Of a stretch of 64,000 nucleotides of DNA, positions 54,097-62,976 are shown one piece after another. The stretch comes from Brachyspira hyodysenteriae ATCC 27164 (lineage in GTDB: Bacteria; Spirochaetota; Brachyspiria; Brachyspirales; Brachyspiraceae), in NCBI RefSeq assembly GCF_001676785.2, contig NZ_CP015910.2:496001-560000 (forward strand), in the 5' to 3' direction. A program made the translations under genes and the position numbers. The notes under the pieces were generated by a model. That model was not told the DNA's origin. It worked only from the letters and a program-made list of their open reading frames with translations, and made no database searches. Position 1 is the stretch's first letter. Each line of letters opens with the position of its first letter.

Positions 54097-57000
54097 ATGA
54101 AGACAATAATAGAAACAGTTGTTAAAAGACCAGTAACTATACTTATGGTTATTGTTTCAGTTATTATATTGGGTGCAGTTAGTCTATCAAAACTTTCAAT
54201 AGATTTTATGCCTAGTATTGAAGTTCCTTATGTAAGCATTTATACAAGATATAAAAATGCAGGTCCTGAAGAGATAGAAAAATCAGTTACAAAAATCATT
54301 GAAGGTGCTGTTGCCACAGTAAATAATATAAAAGAAATTACTTCTACATCAAGAGAAAATGCATCAGATGTAACTATAGAATTTAATTGGGGAACAGATT
54401 TGAATGATGCATCAGAAGATATAAGAGAGGCATTAGAACAGGTTATAGACTTACTTCCTGATAGTGCTGAAAAACCTATAATAAGAAAATTCAGTACTGA
54501 TGATATTTCATTAATGGAAGTTGCTGTTTATGGAATAAATGATCAGGCAGCTTTATATAATATAGCAGATAATCAAATTGCTCCTCAAATAAAACAGGCT
54601 AAAGGAGTTGCTCAGGCTGAAGTTTTAGGCGGATTAAAAAATGAAATAAAAATAGATGTTAATTTAAATAGATTAAAAGCATATAATATCAATATCAATG
54701 AAATAGCTTCTGTGCTTGCAAGAGATAATAATAATTTGGTAGGAGGACAGGCAAATCAGGGCTTTTACAGATATACAATAAGAACAATGGGAGAGATAAA
54801 GAGTCTTGATGATATAAAAAATACAATTATCTCTTTAAAAAAAGATAGTGTTGGAAATTCTTCCGTAGTAAAAATACAGGATTTAGCAGAAGTTTATCAA
54901 GGTTATGATGATGATATTAATATAATAAAGATTAACGGAGAAAATTCTATATCAATAGCTGTAAGCAAAGAGTCAGGAGCTAATACTGCTGAAGTTTCAA
55001 AGAATGTAATAAAGCAATTAGAAGAATATAATTTTCCTCAAGGCGTAAAATATGAAATAATGTTTAATACAGCAGACAGTATAAATGAGTCTATAGCAGG
55101 AGTTCTTGATGCTGCTTGGCAGGGCGGACTTTTTGCCATTATAGTTCTTATGATTTATATGTGGAATATAAGAACTGTATCAATAATAGCGATATCAATA
55201 CCTATTTCTATAATAGTAACTTTTACTCTTATGTATTTTATGAAGGTTACTTTAAATGTAATATCACTTTCAGGACTTGTACTTGGAATAGGTATGATGG
55301 TTGATAATTCTATTGTAGTTCTTGAAAATATATTCTATTACAGACATCATGGATATGGAAAATATTCATCAGCTATTAATGGTGCTTACAAAGTATCGCT
55401 TGCCATTTCAGCTTCTACTTTCACTACTATAGCTGTATTTCTTCCTTTTTTATATATTGAGGGTATGGTAAGTCAGATTTTCAGAGATTTATGTATTACA
55501 GTTACAGTATCAATGATAGCTTCTTTGTTAGTTGCTATTTTAATAGTACCTATGTTCGGAGCAAGACTCATAACAAATAAAAAATTAAAACTTTTTTCAA
55601 AATTTGAATCTTTAAGTAATAAATATATTCATGATAATATGAGTAATATTTATAATAAGATTTTAAATTTTTCTATTAGAAGAAAAAAAACTGTACTTAT
55701 ACCTTCTATTATACTAGTATTTTCTGTAATCTTTTTAGGAGCTATGTTTATTGGTAAGGAAGGATTTCCTAAAACTGATGAAGGGCAGTATATGGTGCGT
55801 GTAACTATGCCTATAGGTACTAAATATGAACAGACTCAGTCATTTATTGGTTTGATGGAAAATGATATAAGAGAAATAGTTAAAGACGATTTGATAAAGA
55901 TTCAGTCGAGGATAAGAAAAGGCGATGAGGCAAATAATGCTAATATAAGAATAGAATTAAAATCCAAAAGTAATGGAAGAAAAGGCACTATTGAAGATTA
56001 TGTTGAGCTTACAAGAGAAAAACTTCAGAGATATCCAGCTAAAATAAATGTTATGGCATTGGGAACAAGATCAGGAAGCGGAACAGGAGAAGCTATAAGA
56101 ATAGAAATGCTTGGAGATGATGCTGTACAGGCAAAAGAACTTGGAGATAGAATAGTAAGTGTAATATCAAATATAGACGGTATTAGAGGTGCAATGGTTG
56201 ATATTGATGAATCAAACAGAGAACTTCAAATATATGTTAATAGAGATATTGCTGCTAAAATGGGGCTTAAAGTTAATGATGTAGCAAGAATAATAAATAC
56301 AAGTTTTGCAGGAAGAACTGCTACTACAATAACTCCTGACAATTCTGATTTTACAGATGTAGATGTTAATGTTCAGCTTGAAAATATTGATAAAGTTACA
56401 ATAGATGATGTAAAAAAAGTAAGTATACCTGTAAAAGGAGTATTGATACCATTATCATCTATAGCCGATATAGTAAAAAGTTATGGACCAAATAGAATAG
56501 AAAGAAAAGACAGAAAGAGATTTACAGTTGTAATTGCTAGTGTTTATGGAAGACCTTTAAACGAAGTTATTGCTGATATAAAATACAATATAGATAATAA
56601 TGTGTACATACCAAATGGCATATCTGTAAATTACGGCGGAGATTATGAGGATATGAATGAAGCTTTTTCTCAGTTAATACAGGCTTTGGTTTTGGCTTTA
56701 GTTTTAGTTTATGCAATAATGGCAAGTCAGTTTGAATCTTTAATAGCTCCTTTTGTAATAGCATTTGCAATACCTTTTGGTTTTGCCGGTTCTTTGATTG
56801 CCTTGTTTATAACTAAGACAACACTTAATGCCTATAGTGCCATAGGTTTCATAGTATTAATTGGAATAGTTGTTAATAATGGTATAGTATTGATAGATTA
56901 TATGAATCAGCTTATGCATGAAAAACATATAAACGGAGATGAATCTGCCTTGCTTGCAGGAAAAAGAAGATTAAGACCTGTACTTATGACAACGCTTACA

Positions 57001-57234
57001 ACTATATTGGGTATATTGCCTATGACTTTAGGTATAGGAAGCGGAAATGAAATGTATAAACCTTTGGCTATAGCATTATTGGGAGGGTTAGTTGTTTCTA
57101 CTATGTTTACATTAATCATAGTACCTACAATTTATGCTGGTATTAGAAATAAAATACCTCTTAAAGATTATGATAAGAAAGATCAAGAAAGTGCTAATGA
57201 TTTTGCTTTAAATAATACTGTAAATGCAAAATAA
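54097..57234 (+). CDS. RND-family multidrug or metabolite exporter (HAE1/AcrB type)
   Basis: 1045-residue inner-membrane pump with the usual 12 helices and two large periplasmic loops. VVKRPVTILMVIVSVIILG is TM1; GIGMMVDNSIVVLENI in TM4 holds the proton-relay Asp; GIVVNNGIVLIDYMNQ is the matching segment of the second half. A membrane-fusion protein and outer-membrane channel are not adjacent. Start taken at ATG 54097 rather than TTG 54091. Confidence 0.94.
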   Translation: MKTIIETVVKRPVTILMVIVSVIILGAVSLSKLSIDFMPSIEVPYVSIYTRYKNAGPEEIEKSVTKIIEGAVATVNNIKEITSTSRENASDVTIEFNWGTDLNDASEDIREALEQVIDLLPDSAEKPIIRKFSTDDISLMEVAVYGINDQAALYNIADNQIAPQIKQAKGVAQAEVLGGLKNEIKIDVNLNRLKAYNININEIASVLARDNNNLVGGQANQGFYRYTIRTMGEIKSLDDIKNTIISLKKDSVGNSSVVKIQDLAEVYQGYDDDINIIKINGENSISIAVSKESGANTAEVSKNVIKQLEEYNFPQGVKYEIMFNTADSINESIAGVLDAAWQGGLFAIIVLMIYMWNIRTVSIIAISIPISIIVTFTLMYFMKVTLNVISLSGLVLGIGMMVDNSIVVLENIFYYRHHGYGKYSSAINGAYKVSLAISASTFTTIAVFLPFLYIEGMVSQIFRDLCITVTVSMIASLLVAILIVPMFGARLITNKKLKLFSKFESLSNKYIHDNMSNIYNKILNFSIRRKKTVLIPSIILVFSVIFLGAMFIGKEGFPKTDEGQYMVRVTMPIGTKYEQTQSFIGLMENDIREIVKDDLIKIQSRIRKGDEANNANIRIELKSKSNGRKGTIEDYVELTREKLQRYPAKINVMALGTRSGSGTGEAIRIEMLGDDAVQAKELGDRIVSVISNIDGIRGAMVDIDESNRELQIYVNRDIAAKMGLKVNDVARIINTSFAGRTATTITPDNSDFTDVDVNVQLENIDKVTIDDVKKVSIPVKGVLIPLSSIADIVKSYGPNRIERKDRKRFTVVIASVYGRPLNEVIADIKYNIDNNVYIPNGISVNYGGDYEDMNEAFSQLIQALVLALVLVYAIMASQFESLIAPFVIAFAIPFGFAGSLIALFITKTTLNAYSAIGFIVLIGIVVNNGIVLIDYMNQLMHEKHINGDESALLAGKRRLRPVLMTTLTTILGILPMTLGIGSGNEMYKPLAIALLGGLVVSTMFTLIIVPTIYAGIRNKIPLKDYDKKDQESANDFALNNTVNAK

Positions 57235-57264
57235 TAAATATTTTCAGTAATTAGAGTTCTTTAT

Positions 57265-58140
57265 ATGAGTAAGAAAGTTTTAGTTATAGGAAGCATAAAT
57301 AAAGATTTAGTTGTAACTGCTCCTCGTTTTCCTAAAGAAGGAGAAACAATATTAGGAAATAGTTTTTATACAGGAAATGGAGGAAAAGGAGCAAATCAGG
57401 CTTGTGCCATAGGTAAATTAGGCGGTGATGTAAGTATACTTGGTGCTGTAGGAGATGATAGTTTTGCAAAAGATTTATGCAATGCTTTAATATCTAATAA
57501 TGTTAATACTGATAATTTAATAGTAAAAAATAATGTTTCTACAGGCATTGCGGTTATTACTGTTACTGAGTATGGTGCAAATAATATTATTGTGGCACAA
57601 GGAGCTAATGCTTTAATTACAAAAGATGATATAAAAGAAGAATTAATATCTTTATATGATATAATAGTTATACAGCTTGAAATTCCATTAGAAATAGCTG
57701 AATATGCTGCATATATTGCTAAAAAACTAGGAAAAACAGTTGTACTCAATCCTTCTCCGGCTGTAAAGCTAAGCAGAGATTTTTTAAGTTATGCTGATAT
57801 ACTTATTCCTAATGAAACAGAGATAGATATTATAGGCGGTATAGATTATGCATTTGAATGCGGAGTTAAAAATATAATACTTACTTTGGGTGCTAATGGA
57901 TGCGATTTTATAAATAAAGAAGGAAGAAAACATTTTGATGCTTATAAAGTAAATGTTGTTGATACTACTGCAGCAGGAGATAGTTTTTTGGGCGGAGTTG
58001 TAAGAATGATAGCTGATAATAAATCTATAGAAGAAGCTATAATTTTTGCTACAAAAGTTTCTAATATAACAGTTACTAGAAAAGGGGCAATAGATTCTAT
58101 ACCAACTTACGATGAAGTTGTATCTAAAAAATGGTGCTAA
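57265..58140 (+). CDS. rbsK: Ribokinase
   Basis: PfkB-family kinase converting ribose to ribose 5-phosphate. 291 residues. GSINKDLV and GGKGANQA form the sugar site; VVDTTAAGDSFLGG is the PfkB signature with catalytic Asp. The substrate-site pattern (NGGKGANQACAIGKLG) favours ribose over other sugars. It lies 30 bases after the RND gene but is functionally unrelated to it. Confidence 0.92.
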   Translation: MSKKVLVIGSINKDLVVTAPRFPKEGETILGNSFYTGNGGKGANQACAIGKLGGDVSILGAVGDDSFAKDLCNALISNNVNTDNLIVKNNVSTGIAVITVTEYGANNIIVAQGANALITKDDIKEELISLYDIIVIQLEIPLEIAEYAAYIAKKLGKTVVLNPSPAVKLSRDFLSYADILIPNETEIDIIGGIDYAFECGVKNIILTLGANGCDFINKEGRKHFDAYKVNVVDTTAAGDSFLGGVVRMIADNKSIEEAIIFATKVSNITVTRKGAIDSIPTYDEVVSKKWC

Positions 58141-58193
58141 ATCTCTATGTAAACCATATGTAAATAAATTTTATTTAGTATTTTGTATAAGTA

Positions 58194-58221
58194 TTGACAT
58201 ATTGACTTTTTTTAATATACT
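58194..58221 (+). promoter_or_regulatory. Promoter upstream of the small membrane protein
   Basis: TTGACA (58194-58199), 16-base spacer, TATACT (58216-58221). A second TTGACT lies at 58202. Confidence 0.6.
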
Positions 58222-58259
58222 AAAAATTATATATAGTAAAACTAAAAGAGATTTTATTT

Positions 58260-58487
58260 ATGAAAAAATACTTATTTATAATATCATTTATGCTGTTGGT
58301 TATGTTTTCTGAAAAAGAATGTAAGGGACCTGACGGAGACAGTAAGCCTACACCTTTTAGAAAAGAAACAGAAATGATTTATAGTAAAAAATATAATTTA
58401 GATACAGAGGGGATTTTTTATAGTATAATATTATTTGCGATAATTACTTTGCCTTCATTATATATTGTAAATAAGAAAATCAATTAA
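58260..58487 (+). CDS. Small two-helix membrane protein
   Basis: 75 residues: N-terminal hydrophobic segment (about 4-18), a short loop with Cys (KECKGPDGDSKP), and a second helix (GIFYSIILFAIITLPSLYIV). Could also be a signal peptide plus one helix. No family recognised. It has its own promoter. GAGATTT upstream is a weak ribosome site. Confidence 0.6.
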   Translation: MKKYLFIISFMLLVMFSEKECKGPDGDSKPTPFRKETEMIYSKKYNLDTEGIFYSIILFAIITLPSLYIVNKKIN

Positions 58488-58533
58488 AAACTATTTATAA
58501 AAAACTATTCATTCTAAAATTACGGAGAAGATT

Positions 58534-58947
58534 ATGATAAACATAGAAGACTTAGTAGATGTAGAAGATGCTAATATAAATGAAGATGATTGGAAATTAT
58601 ATAAAGTATTTAAACCTATGAAAATTTTCGGTAAAAAATTAGAAAGTTTGTTTGATATAGGTATTCATAAAGCTTGGAAAGTAGAAGATATAATAAATAA
58701 TTTGAAAGAACATATCATATTATTATCAGATTCAAGAGAACAATTAAAAACTGCTTATGGCGATTTTATGTTCATAGATGTAGATGATAATTGGTATGAT
58801 AATTTAGAAATATATAAAATACTAATAAAAATAAATGATGACGGCAGTATAGATTCTAAAGTGGACTGCGGTGATGATGAAAATATATTCAGTGTATATT
58901 TTAAGAATAATGATATAATAGATATAATGGAATCTAGAATAAGATAA
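58534..58947 (+). CDS. Hypothetical cytoplasmic protein
   Basis: 137 residues, acidic, no signal or membrane segment. Mixed helix and strand (GKKLESLFDIGIHKAW ... YKILIKINDDGSIDSKVDCGDDEN). No family recognised. ACGGAGAAG is a good ribosome site. Ends one base before the convergent lrgB. Confidence 0.65.
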   Translation: MINIEDLVDVEDANINEDDWKLYKVFKPMKIFGKKLESLFDIGIHKAWKVEDIINNLKEHIILLSDSREQLKTAYGDFMFIDVDDNWYDNLEIYKILIKINDDGSIDSKVDCGDDENIFSVYFKNNDIIDIMESRIR

Positions 58948-58948
58948 A

Positions 58949-59659
58949 TTATCTCCATATTATCAAAAGAAGCTTATACAGTATAGGTATAAGTACAACA
59001 GATAAAGCACCTGCAATACCTATGGCTAATCCTGACATAGCACCTTCGGTTTCACCTAATTCTATTGCCTTACTTGTTCCTACGGCATGTGAAGATGTTC
59101 CGATTGATAGCCCTATAGCCAAAGATGATTTTATTTTGCATATCTTACATACAGTAGGGGCAAGAATAGCTCCTGTAACACCGGATATAATAACTGATAA
59201 AATAGTTATAGATTTAATTCCGCCCATATTTGCAGTTATATCTACAGCAATAGCAGTTGTAACAGATTTTGTGAGTAGGGAAGGAAATAAAGCATCTGAT
59301 ATACCCATCAATTTGGCAGATATAAATATTCCTATTATTCCTATTGAGCTTCCTATTGCTATGCTTATAAATATTACAGCCAAATTTGCCTTTAATATAG
59401 GAAGATTTCTATATATTGGAAGGGCTAAAACAACAGTAGCAGGTCCTACCAAAGCATTTATAAATTTACCGCCGCTTTCATTATAAACACTATATGGAAC
59501 TTGCATAAAATATAATGAAAAACCAACTAATATTACGCTTGTTACTAATGGAGTCAAAACAGGGAATTTAGTTTTTACATATATAGTATATGATATTATA
59601 TATGCAATTAGAGTTATAACTATTGGTATAATAGGGTTTTGTATAAATAATTCTTTCAT
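58949..59659 (-). CDS. lrgB: LrgB/CidB-family membrane protein
   Basis: 236-residue membrane protein with about seven helices. FPSLLTKSVTTAIAVDI and GLSIGTSSHAVGTSKAIELGETEGAMSGLAIGIAG are LrgB hallmarks. LrgA/LrgB pairs influence autolysis and export of small metabolites such as glycolate or pyruvate. lrgA lies upstream, but a 167-base spacer with a structured repeat separates them. AAGGAT is the ribosome site. Confidence 0.94.
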   Translation of the reverse strand: MKELFIQNPIIPIVITLIAYIISYTIYVKTKFPVLTPLVTSVILVGFSLYFMQVPYSVYNESGGKFINALVGPATVVLALPIYRNLPILKANLAVIFISIAIGSSIGIIGIFISAKLMGISDALFPSLLTKSVTTAIAVDITANMGGIKSITILSVIISGVTGAILAPTVCKICKIKSSLAIGLSIGTSSHAVGTSKAIELGETEGAMSGLAIGIAGALSVVLIPILYKLLLIIWR

Positions 59660-59662
59660 ATA

Positions 59663-59758
59663 TTAATCCTTATTGTTGTTATGCTCGACAAGCAAAATAG
59701 TTCCGAGTAATTTCATTACTTGGCAGCTTGTCTCGCTTATTATTGCCATCTTCAACAT
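59663..59758 (-). CDS. Possible 31-residue leader peptide upstream of lrgB
   Basis: An open frame ATG 59758 to TAA 59663, or from ATG 59749, encodes about 28-31 residues (ISETSCQVMKLLGTILLVEH in the middle). Its stop ends three bases before the lrgB ATG. The same DNA forms a nested hairpin, so it may only be a palindromic repeat. Low confidence that it is translated. Confidence 0.25.
   Translation of the reverse strand: MLKMAIISETSCQVMKLLGTILLVEHNNNKD
59685..59735 (-). repeat. Nested inverted repeat in the lrgA-lrgB spacer
   Basis: GACAAGC (59687-59693) pairs with GCTTGTC (59726-59732); inside, CC.AGTAAT pairs with ATTACT.GG around a TTC loop. It has higher GC than its surroundings and no T-run, so it is not a terminator. 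An upstream TATAAT (59789-59784, minus) could start a leader RNA containing it. Confidence 0.7.
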
Positions 59759-59826
59759 CTTCAAAATTGTTACTTTATCTTCTATTATAAAATACCTTAG
59801 ATAAATGAGCTTATTAATTGAATATA

Positions 59827-60186
59827 TTATTTTCTAAATTTTGAAAATAATTTTTCAAAAAACTGTGCTGATAATCCTGTAGCTATCATAATAATTACAG
59901 CCATAAATATGCATATTATCACAAATGGTATAATTTCAGCTTTTACATATTGATATTCATCTATTATAGCTAAAGTTCCCGGAATGAATAATAATGACAT
60001 ATTTGCTATTAATAATTCGCTTGCTTCATCTATATGACTTTCTTTTACTATTCCTGTTAATAGCAGAAAAAATAAAAGCATCATACCTATTACATTTCCA
60101 GGTATAGGAAGTTTTAATGTTTTGCTTAAAATATCTGATATTGAATATATAGAAAATATTACAGCAAATTGTTTAATGAGTTTCAT
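59827..60186 (-). CDS. lrgA: LrgA/CidA-family holin-like protein
   Basis: 119-residue membrane protein with four helices. LKLPIPGNVIGMMLLFFLL is the LrgA/CidA signature. Works with LrgB; the family is described as holin/antiholin-like or as a metabolite transporter. Ends in a basic tail (FEKLFSKFRK). Divergent from the ribosomal cluster. Confidence 0.93.
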   Translation of the reverse strand: MKLIKQFAVIFSIYSISDILSKTLKLPIPGNVIGMMLLFFLLLTGIVKESHIDEASELLIANMSLLFIPGTLAIIDEYQYVKAEIIPFVIICIFMAVIIMIATGLSAQFFEKLFSKFRK

Positions 60187-60301
60187 TTTTATTCCATTTT
60201 TATAAATATTTTTAAATTTTTGGTATAGATTATATATATTAATTTATTGTTTTTCAATAGAAAAAGTTTACAAAATATAATATATTTATTTATATTTTAT
60301 A

Positions 60302-60330
60302 TTGACATAAAATATGTTTAGGTATATAAT
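60302..60330 (+). promoter_or_regulatory. Consensus promoter of the rpmG-secE-nusG cluster with dyad
   Basis: TTGACA (60302-60307), exactly 17 bases, TATAAT (60325-60330): a perfect consensus promoter. AGGTAT (60320-60325) and ATACCT (60334-60339) form a dyad centred over the -10 box. The leader is about 55 bases. Confidence 0.88.
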
Positions 60331-60392
60331 AGCATACCTTGTAAATTATAGGTTATCTGAAATTTGTTTAAGATAAATTTAAGGAGCAAAAA

Positions 60393-60569
60393 ATGGCAGG
60401 TGCTAAAGTAAAAACAGAACAAATACATCTTCAATGCACAGAATGCAAAAGAAAGAATTATATAACAACAAAAAATAAACAAAATGTTCCAGAAAAATTG
60501 GAATTAAAAAAATATTGCCCTCATGATAAAAAACATACAATTCATAAGGAATTAAAAGTATCAAGATAA
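60393..60569 (+). CDS. rpmG: 50S ribosomal protein L33
   Basis: 58-residue large-subunit protein. [19 protein letters not shown] and [15 protein letters not shown] match L33; the Cys pairs (CTEC and a single later Cys, with His near it) form a partial zinc site. AAGGAG precedes the ATG. First gene of the tRNA-Trp/secE/nusG/ribosomal cluster, the usual bacterial position. Confidence 0.96.
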   Translation: MAGAKVKTEQIHLQCTECKRKNYITTKNKQNVPEKLELKKYCPHDKKHTIHKELKVSR

Positions 60570-60599
60570 ATAATTCTATAACAGAATGTTTATAAATTT

Positions 60600-60672
60600 G
60601 GGTCAGTAGTTCAATTGGTAGAGCACCGGTCTCCAAAACCGGGTGTTGCAGGTTCGACTCCTGTCTGACCTG
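60600..60672 (+). tRNA. tRNA-Trp (CCA anticodon)
   Basis: 73 bases without encoded CCA. Acceptor GGGTCAG pairs with CTGACCT (first pair G-U). D-arm AGTTCAATTGGTAGAGC, anticodon loop CTCCAAA with CCA, T-arm GGTTCGACTCC. Discriminator G. Located between rpmG and secE, as in many bacteria. Confidence 0.97.
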
Positions 60673-60714
60673 ATTGTTTTCTAAATTGTTGTAATATAAT
60701 TTAAGGTAATATTT

Positions 60715-61035
60715 ATGGCTGATAAAAAGAAAAATAATATAATTGATTCTATCAAAGAGATAAAAAAGGAACTCTTTGAAAGAAGTGTTTGGCCTACTCG
60801 TCAAGATGTAATAAATCAGACAGTTGTTGTTATAATATTGCTTATTTTAGCATCAGCTTTTTTGGGGGCTGCTGATTACGTTGTAACATTTTTGACAAGG
60901 GCTTTACTTGACGGTTCTATTTTGAGTAGCTTGATATCTTCTAAAATTACATTAGTTTTATTACTTGCTGTAGTTGTTTTGTTTGTAATATATTTTGCTA
61001 TTCGCTATATGAGAAAAAATAGATATAATAGGTGA
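60715..61035 (+). CDS. secE: Preprotein translocase subunit SecE
   Basis: 106 residues. The conserved amphipathic region ELFERSVWPTRQDVINQT (ExxKVxWPxxxE type) precedes a transmembrane helix (VVVIILLILASAFLG). A second hydrophobic segment at the C-terminus (VLLLAVVVLFVIYFAI) makes it slightly longer than minimal SecE. nusG follows directly. Confidence 0.95.
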   Translation: MADKKKNNIIDSIKEIKKELFERSVWPTRQDVINQTVVVIILLILASAFLGAADYVVTFLTRALLDGSILSSLISSKITLVLLLAVVVLFVIYFAIRYMRKNRYNR

Positions 61036-61040
61036 AAAAC

Positions 61041-61628
61041 ATGTCTGAAGAAATATCTGATATAAAAGATTATAAATGGTATATAGTTCATACTCAGCAC
61101 GGCTATGAAAATAAAGTTCGTGAACGTATAGAAAAAAGAGCTAAAGAAAATGGTATGACAGATCTTATAGTTGACATATATATACCTTCAGAAACAGTAA
61201 CTTCTACAAAAAATGGTAAAAAAGTATCAAAAGAGGAATTCTTTTATCCTGGTTATGTTTTAGTGAAAATGGTAATGAATGATGCTACACAATCTATGGT
61301 TAGAAGAACTCCAGGTGTTGCAGGCTTTATAGGAAGTCATGCTACAACTAAAGAAGAAGGTAATATTATTCCTACTCCTTTAAGTGAATCAGATGTTGCA
61401 CGTATATTTGAAAATAGAGAAGATAAGTCTAAAACAGGTATCAATGAAATCATTGGAATGGAATTTGATATAGGTGAAAAGGTTCAGGTAATAGACGGAC
61501 CTTTCAATGGACTTAATGGTATAATAGAAAATATTAATTCTGATAAAGGTAGAGTAACAGTAAAAATAGAAATATTCGGAAGAAGTACTCCTACAGAATT
61601 AGAATTTAGTAAAGTAAAAAAGTTATAA
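61041..61628 (+). CDS. nusG: Transcription termination/antitermination protein NusG
   Basis: 195 residues. NGN domain: YKWYIVHTQHGYENKVRERI, then FFYPGYVLVKMVM and the VRRTPGVAGFIG loop that binds RNA polymerase. The C-terminal KOW domain reads FDIGEKVQVIDGPFNGLNGII. Start ATG 61041 follows AGGTG; the longer frame (GTG 61032) is less likely. Overlap or near-contact with secE implies one transcript. Confidence 0.97.
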   Translation: MSEEISDIKDYKWYIVHTQHGYENKVRERIEKRAKENGMTDLIVDIYIPSETVTSTKNGKKVSKEEFFYPGYVLVKMVMNDATQSMVRRTPGVAGFIGSHATTKEEGNIIPTPLSESDVARIFENREDKSKTGINEIIGMEFDIGEKVQVIDGPFNGLNGIIENINSDKGRVTVKIEIFGRSTPTELEFSKVKKL

Positions 61629-61672
61629 TTTAATAAGATATTAAAAAATAAATAAATCAAGAGGTAGTAAAA

Positions 61673-62095
61673 ATGGCTAAAAAAGTGGTTGGTATTGTAA
61701 AGGTTCGCATACCAGGCGGAGAGGCAACTCCTGCTCCTCCATTAGGACCTGCATTGGGTCAGAAGCAGATACAAATAGCCGCTTTCGTTAAGGATTTTAA
61801 TGCTAAAACTTCTAAAATGAAAGGTCAGCTATTGAATACTTACATAACAGTGTATGAAGATAAAACTTATACATTCGTTACTAAAGGAACATCTACTTCT
61901 ACATTAATTAAAAAGAAATTGGGCATAGAAAAAGGTTCTGGAGAGCCTAACAAAACTAAAGTTGCTACAATCAATCAAAAGCAGCTTGAAGAAATTGCTC
62001 AGGAAAAAATGGCTTATATGTCAGCTAATGATATAGAAGCAGCTAAAAAAATAGTTGCGGGTACAGCTCGTGCTATGGGTATTAAAGTAGAATAA
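61673..62095 (+). CDS. rplK: 50S ribosomal protein L11
   Basis: 140 residues. VRIPGGEATPAPPLGPALGQKQIQI is the signature N-terminus; the C-terminal rRNA-binding domain ends IEAAKKIVAGTARAMGIKVE. Site of thiostrepton-type drugs and stringent-response signalling. AGAGGTAG is the ribosome site. Cotranscribed with rplA. Confidence 0.98.
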   Translation: MAKKVVGIVKVRIPGGEATPAPPLGPALGQKQIQIAAFVKDFNAKTSKMKGQLLNTYITVYEDKTYTFVTKGTSTSTLIKKKLGIEKGSGEPNKTKVATINQKQLEEIAQEKMAYMSANDIEAAKKIVAGTARAMGIKVE

Positions 62096-62170
62096 TAATT
62101 AAGAAGCATACCATTTATTAATTGATAATAAATGGGAGTAAACGTTTGAAAGAAAAGGAAGAAAACAATT

Positions 62171-62872
62171 ATGGCTACAAAAGAGAAAAAAATAGGTGGC
62201 AAACGTTACGACGCTATAAGAAAGCAAGTAGAGAAATTAAGACTCTATTCCGTAGATGAAGCTATTGAATTAGCTAAGAAAAACGCTACCTGTAAATTTG
62301 ATGAAACTATTGAGGTAACAATAAACCTTAATATCTTACCTAAACACTCAATAAGAGATACATTATCATTCCCAAATGCTTTCGGTAAAGAAAAAAGAGT
62401 AGTAGTATTTGCACAAGGTGAAAAAGCTGATGAGGCAAAAGCTGCTGGTGCTATGGAAGTTGGTTTTGAAGATTTAATTGACAAAGTTAAAGGCGGATAT
62501 ACAGACTTCGATGTTGCTATTGCTACTCCAGATTTGATGAAAGAAGTAGGTAAATTGGGACAAATTCTTGGAAGAAAAGGACTTATGCCTAACCCTAAAA
62601 CAGGAACAGTTACTCTTGACATAGCTCAGGCAGTAAAAAGTTTCAAAGCTGGAAGAATGGAATACAGAGCTGATAAAAACGGTATTGTAAGAATGGGTAT
62701 AGGAAAAGCATCAATGGATGTTAATAAGTTAAATGAAAATTTCAAAGTATTCTATGATGAAATTTTAAGAAAAAAACCTACAGATTTAAAAGGTGAATAT
62801 ATTAAAGCAGTAGGTGTAACATCTACAATGGGTGTAGGTATAAAAATAGATCATAAAAGAATCAAAATGTAA
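62171..62872 (+). CDS. rplA: 50S ribosomal protein L1
   Basis: 233 residues, full length. SVDEAIELAKKNATCKFDETIEV start, GRKGLMPNPKTGTV signature, and GEYIKAVGVTSTMGVGIKID C-terminus. Classical autogenous repressor of the rplK-rplA mRNA in other bacteria; a regulatory site is not evident in the 75-base spacer. Confidence 0.98.
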   Translation: MATKEKKIGGKRYDAIRKQVEKLRLYSVDEAIELAKKNATCKFDETIEVTINLNILPKHSIRDTLSFPNAFGKEKRVVVFAQGEKADEAKAAGAMEVGFEDLIDKVKGGYTDFDVAIATPDLMKEVGKLGQILGRKGLMPNPKTGTVTLDIAQAVKSFKAGRMEYRADKNGIVRMGIGKASMDVNKLNENFKVFYDEILRKKPTDLKGEYIKAVGVTSTMGVGIKIDHKRIKM

Positions 62873-62976
62873 TTAATTTAGCGATAAACTTATTTTGTTT
62901 AAGCGAAGTCATATTTTGTGATCCCATTATATGAATAGTATTATCAAAATAGTTTAATATAATAGAGGTGGTATTT
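62873..62976 (+). promoter_or_regulatory. rplJ leader region
   Basis: A 104-base spacer between rplA and rplJ, the usual place for an L10/L12-responsive leader. Contains a small stem TAAAC...GTTTA near 62885-62900. No decisive structure is seen. Confidence 0.3.
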
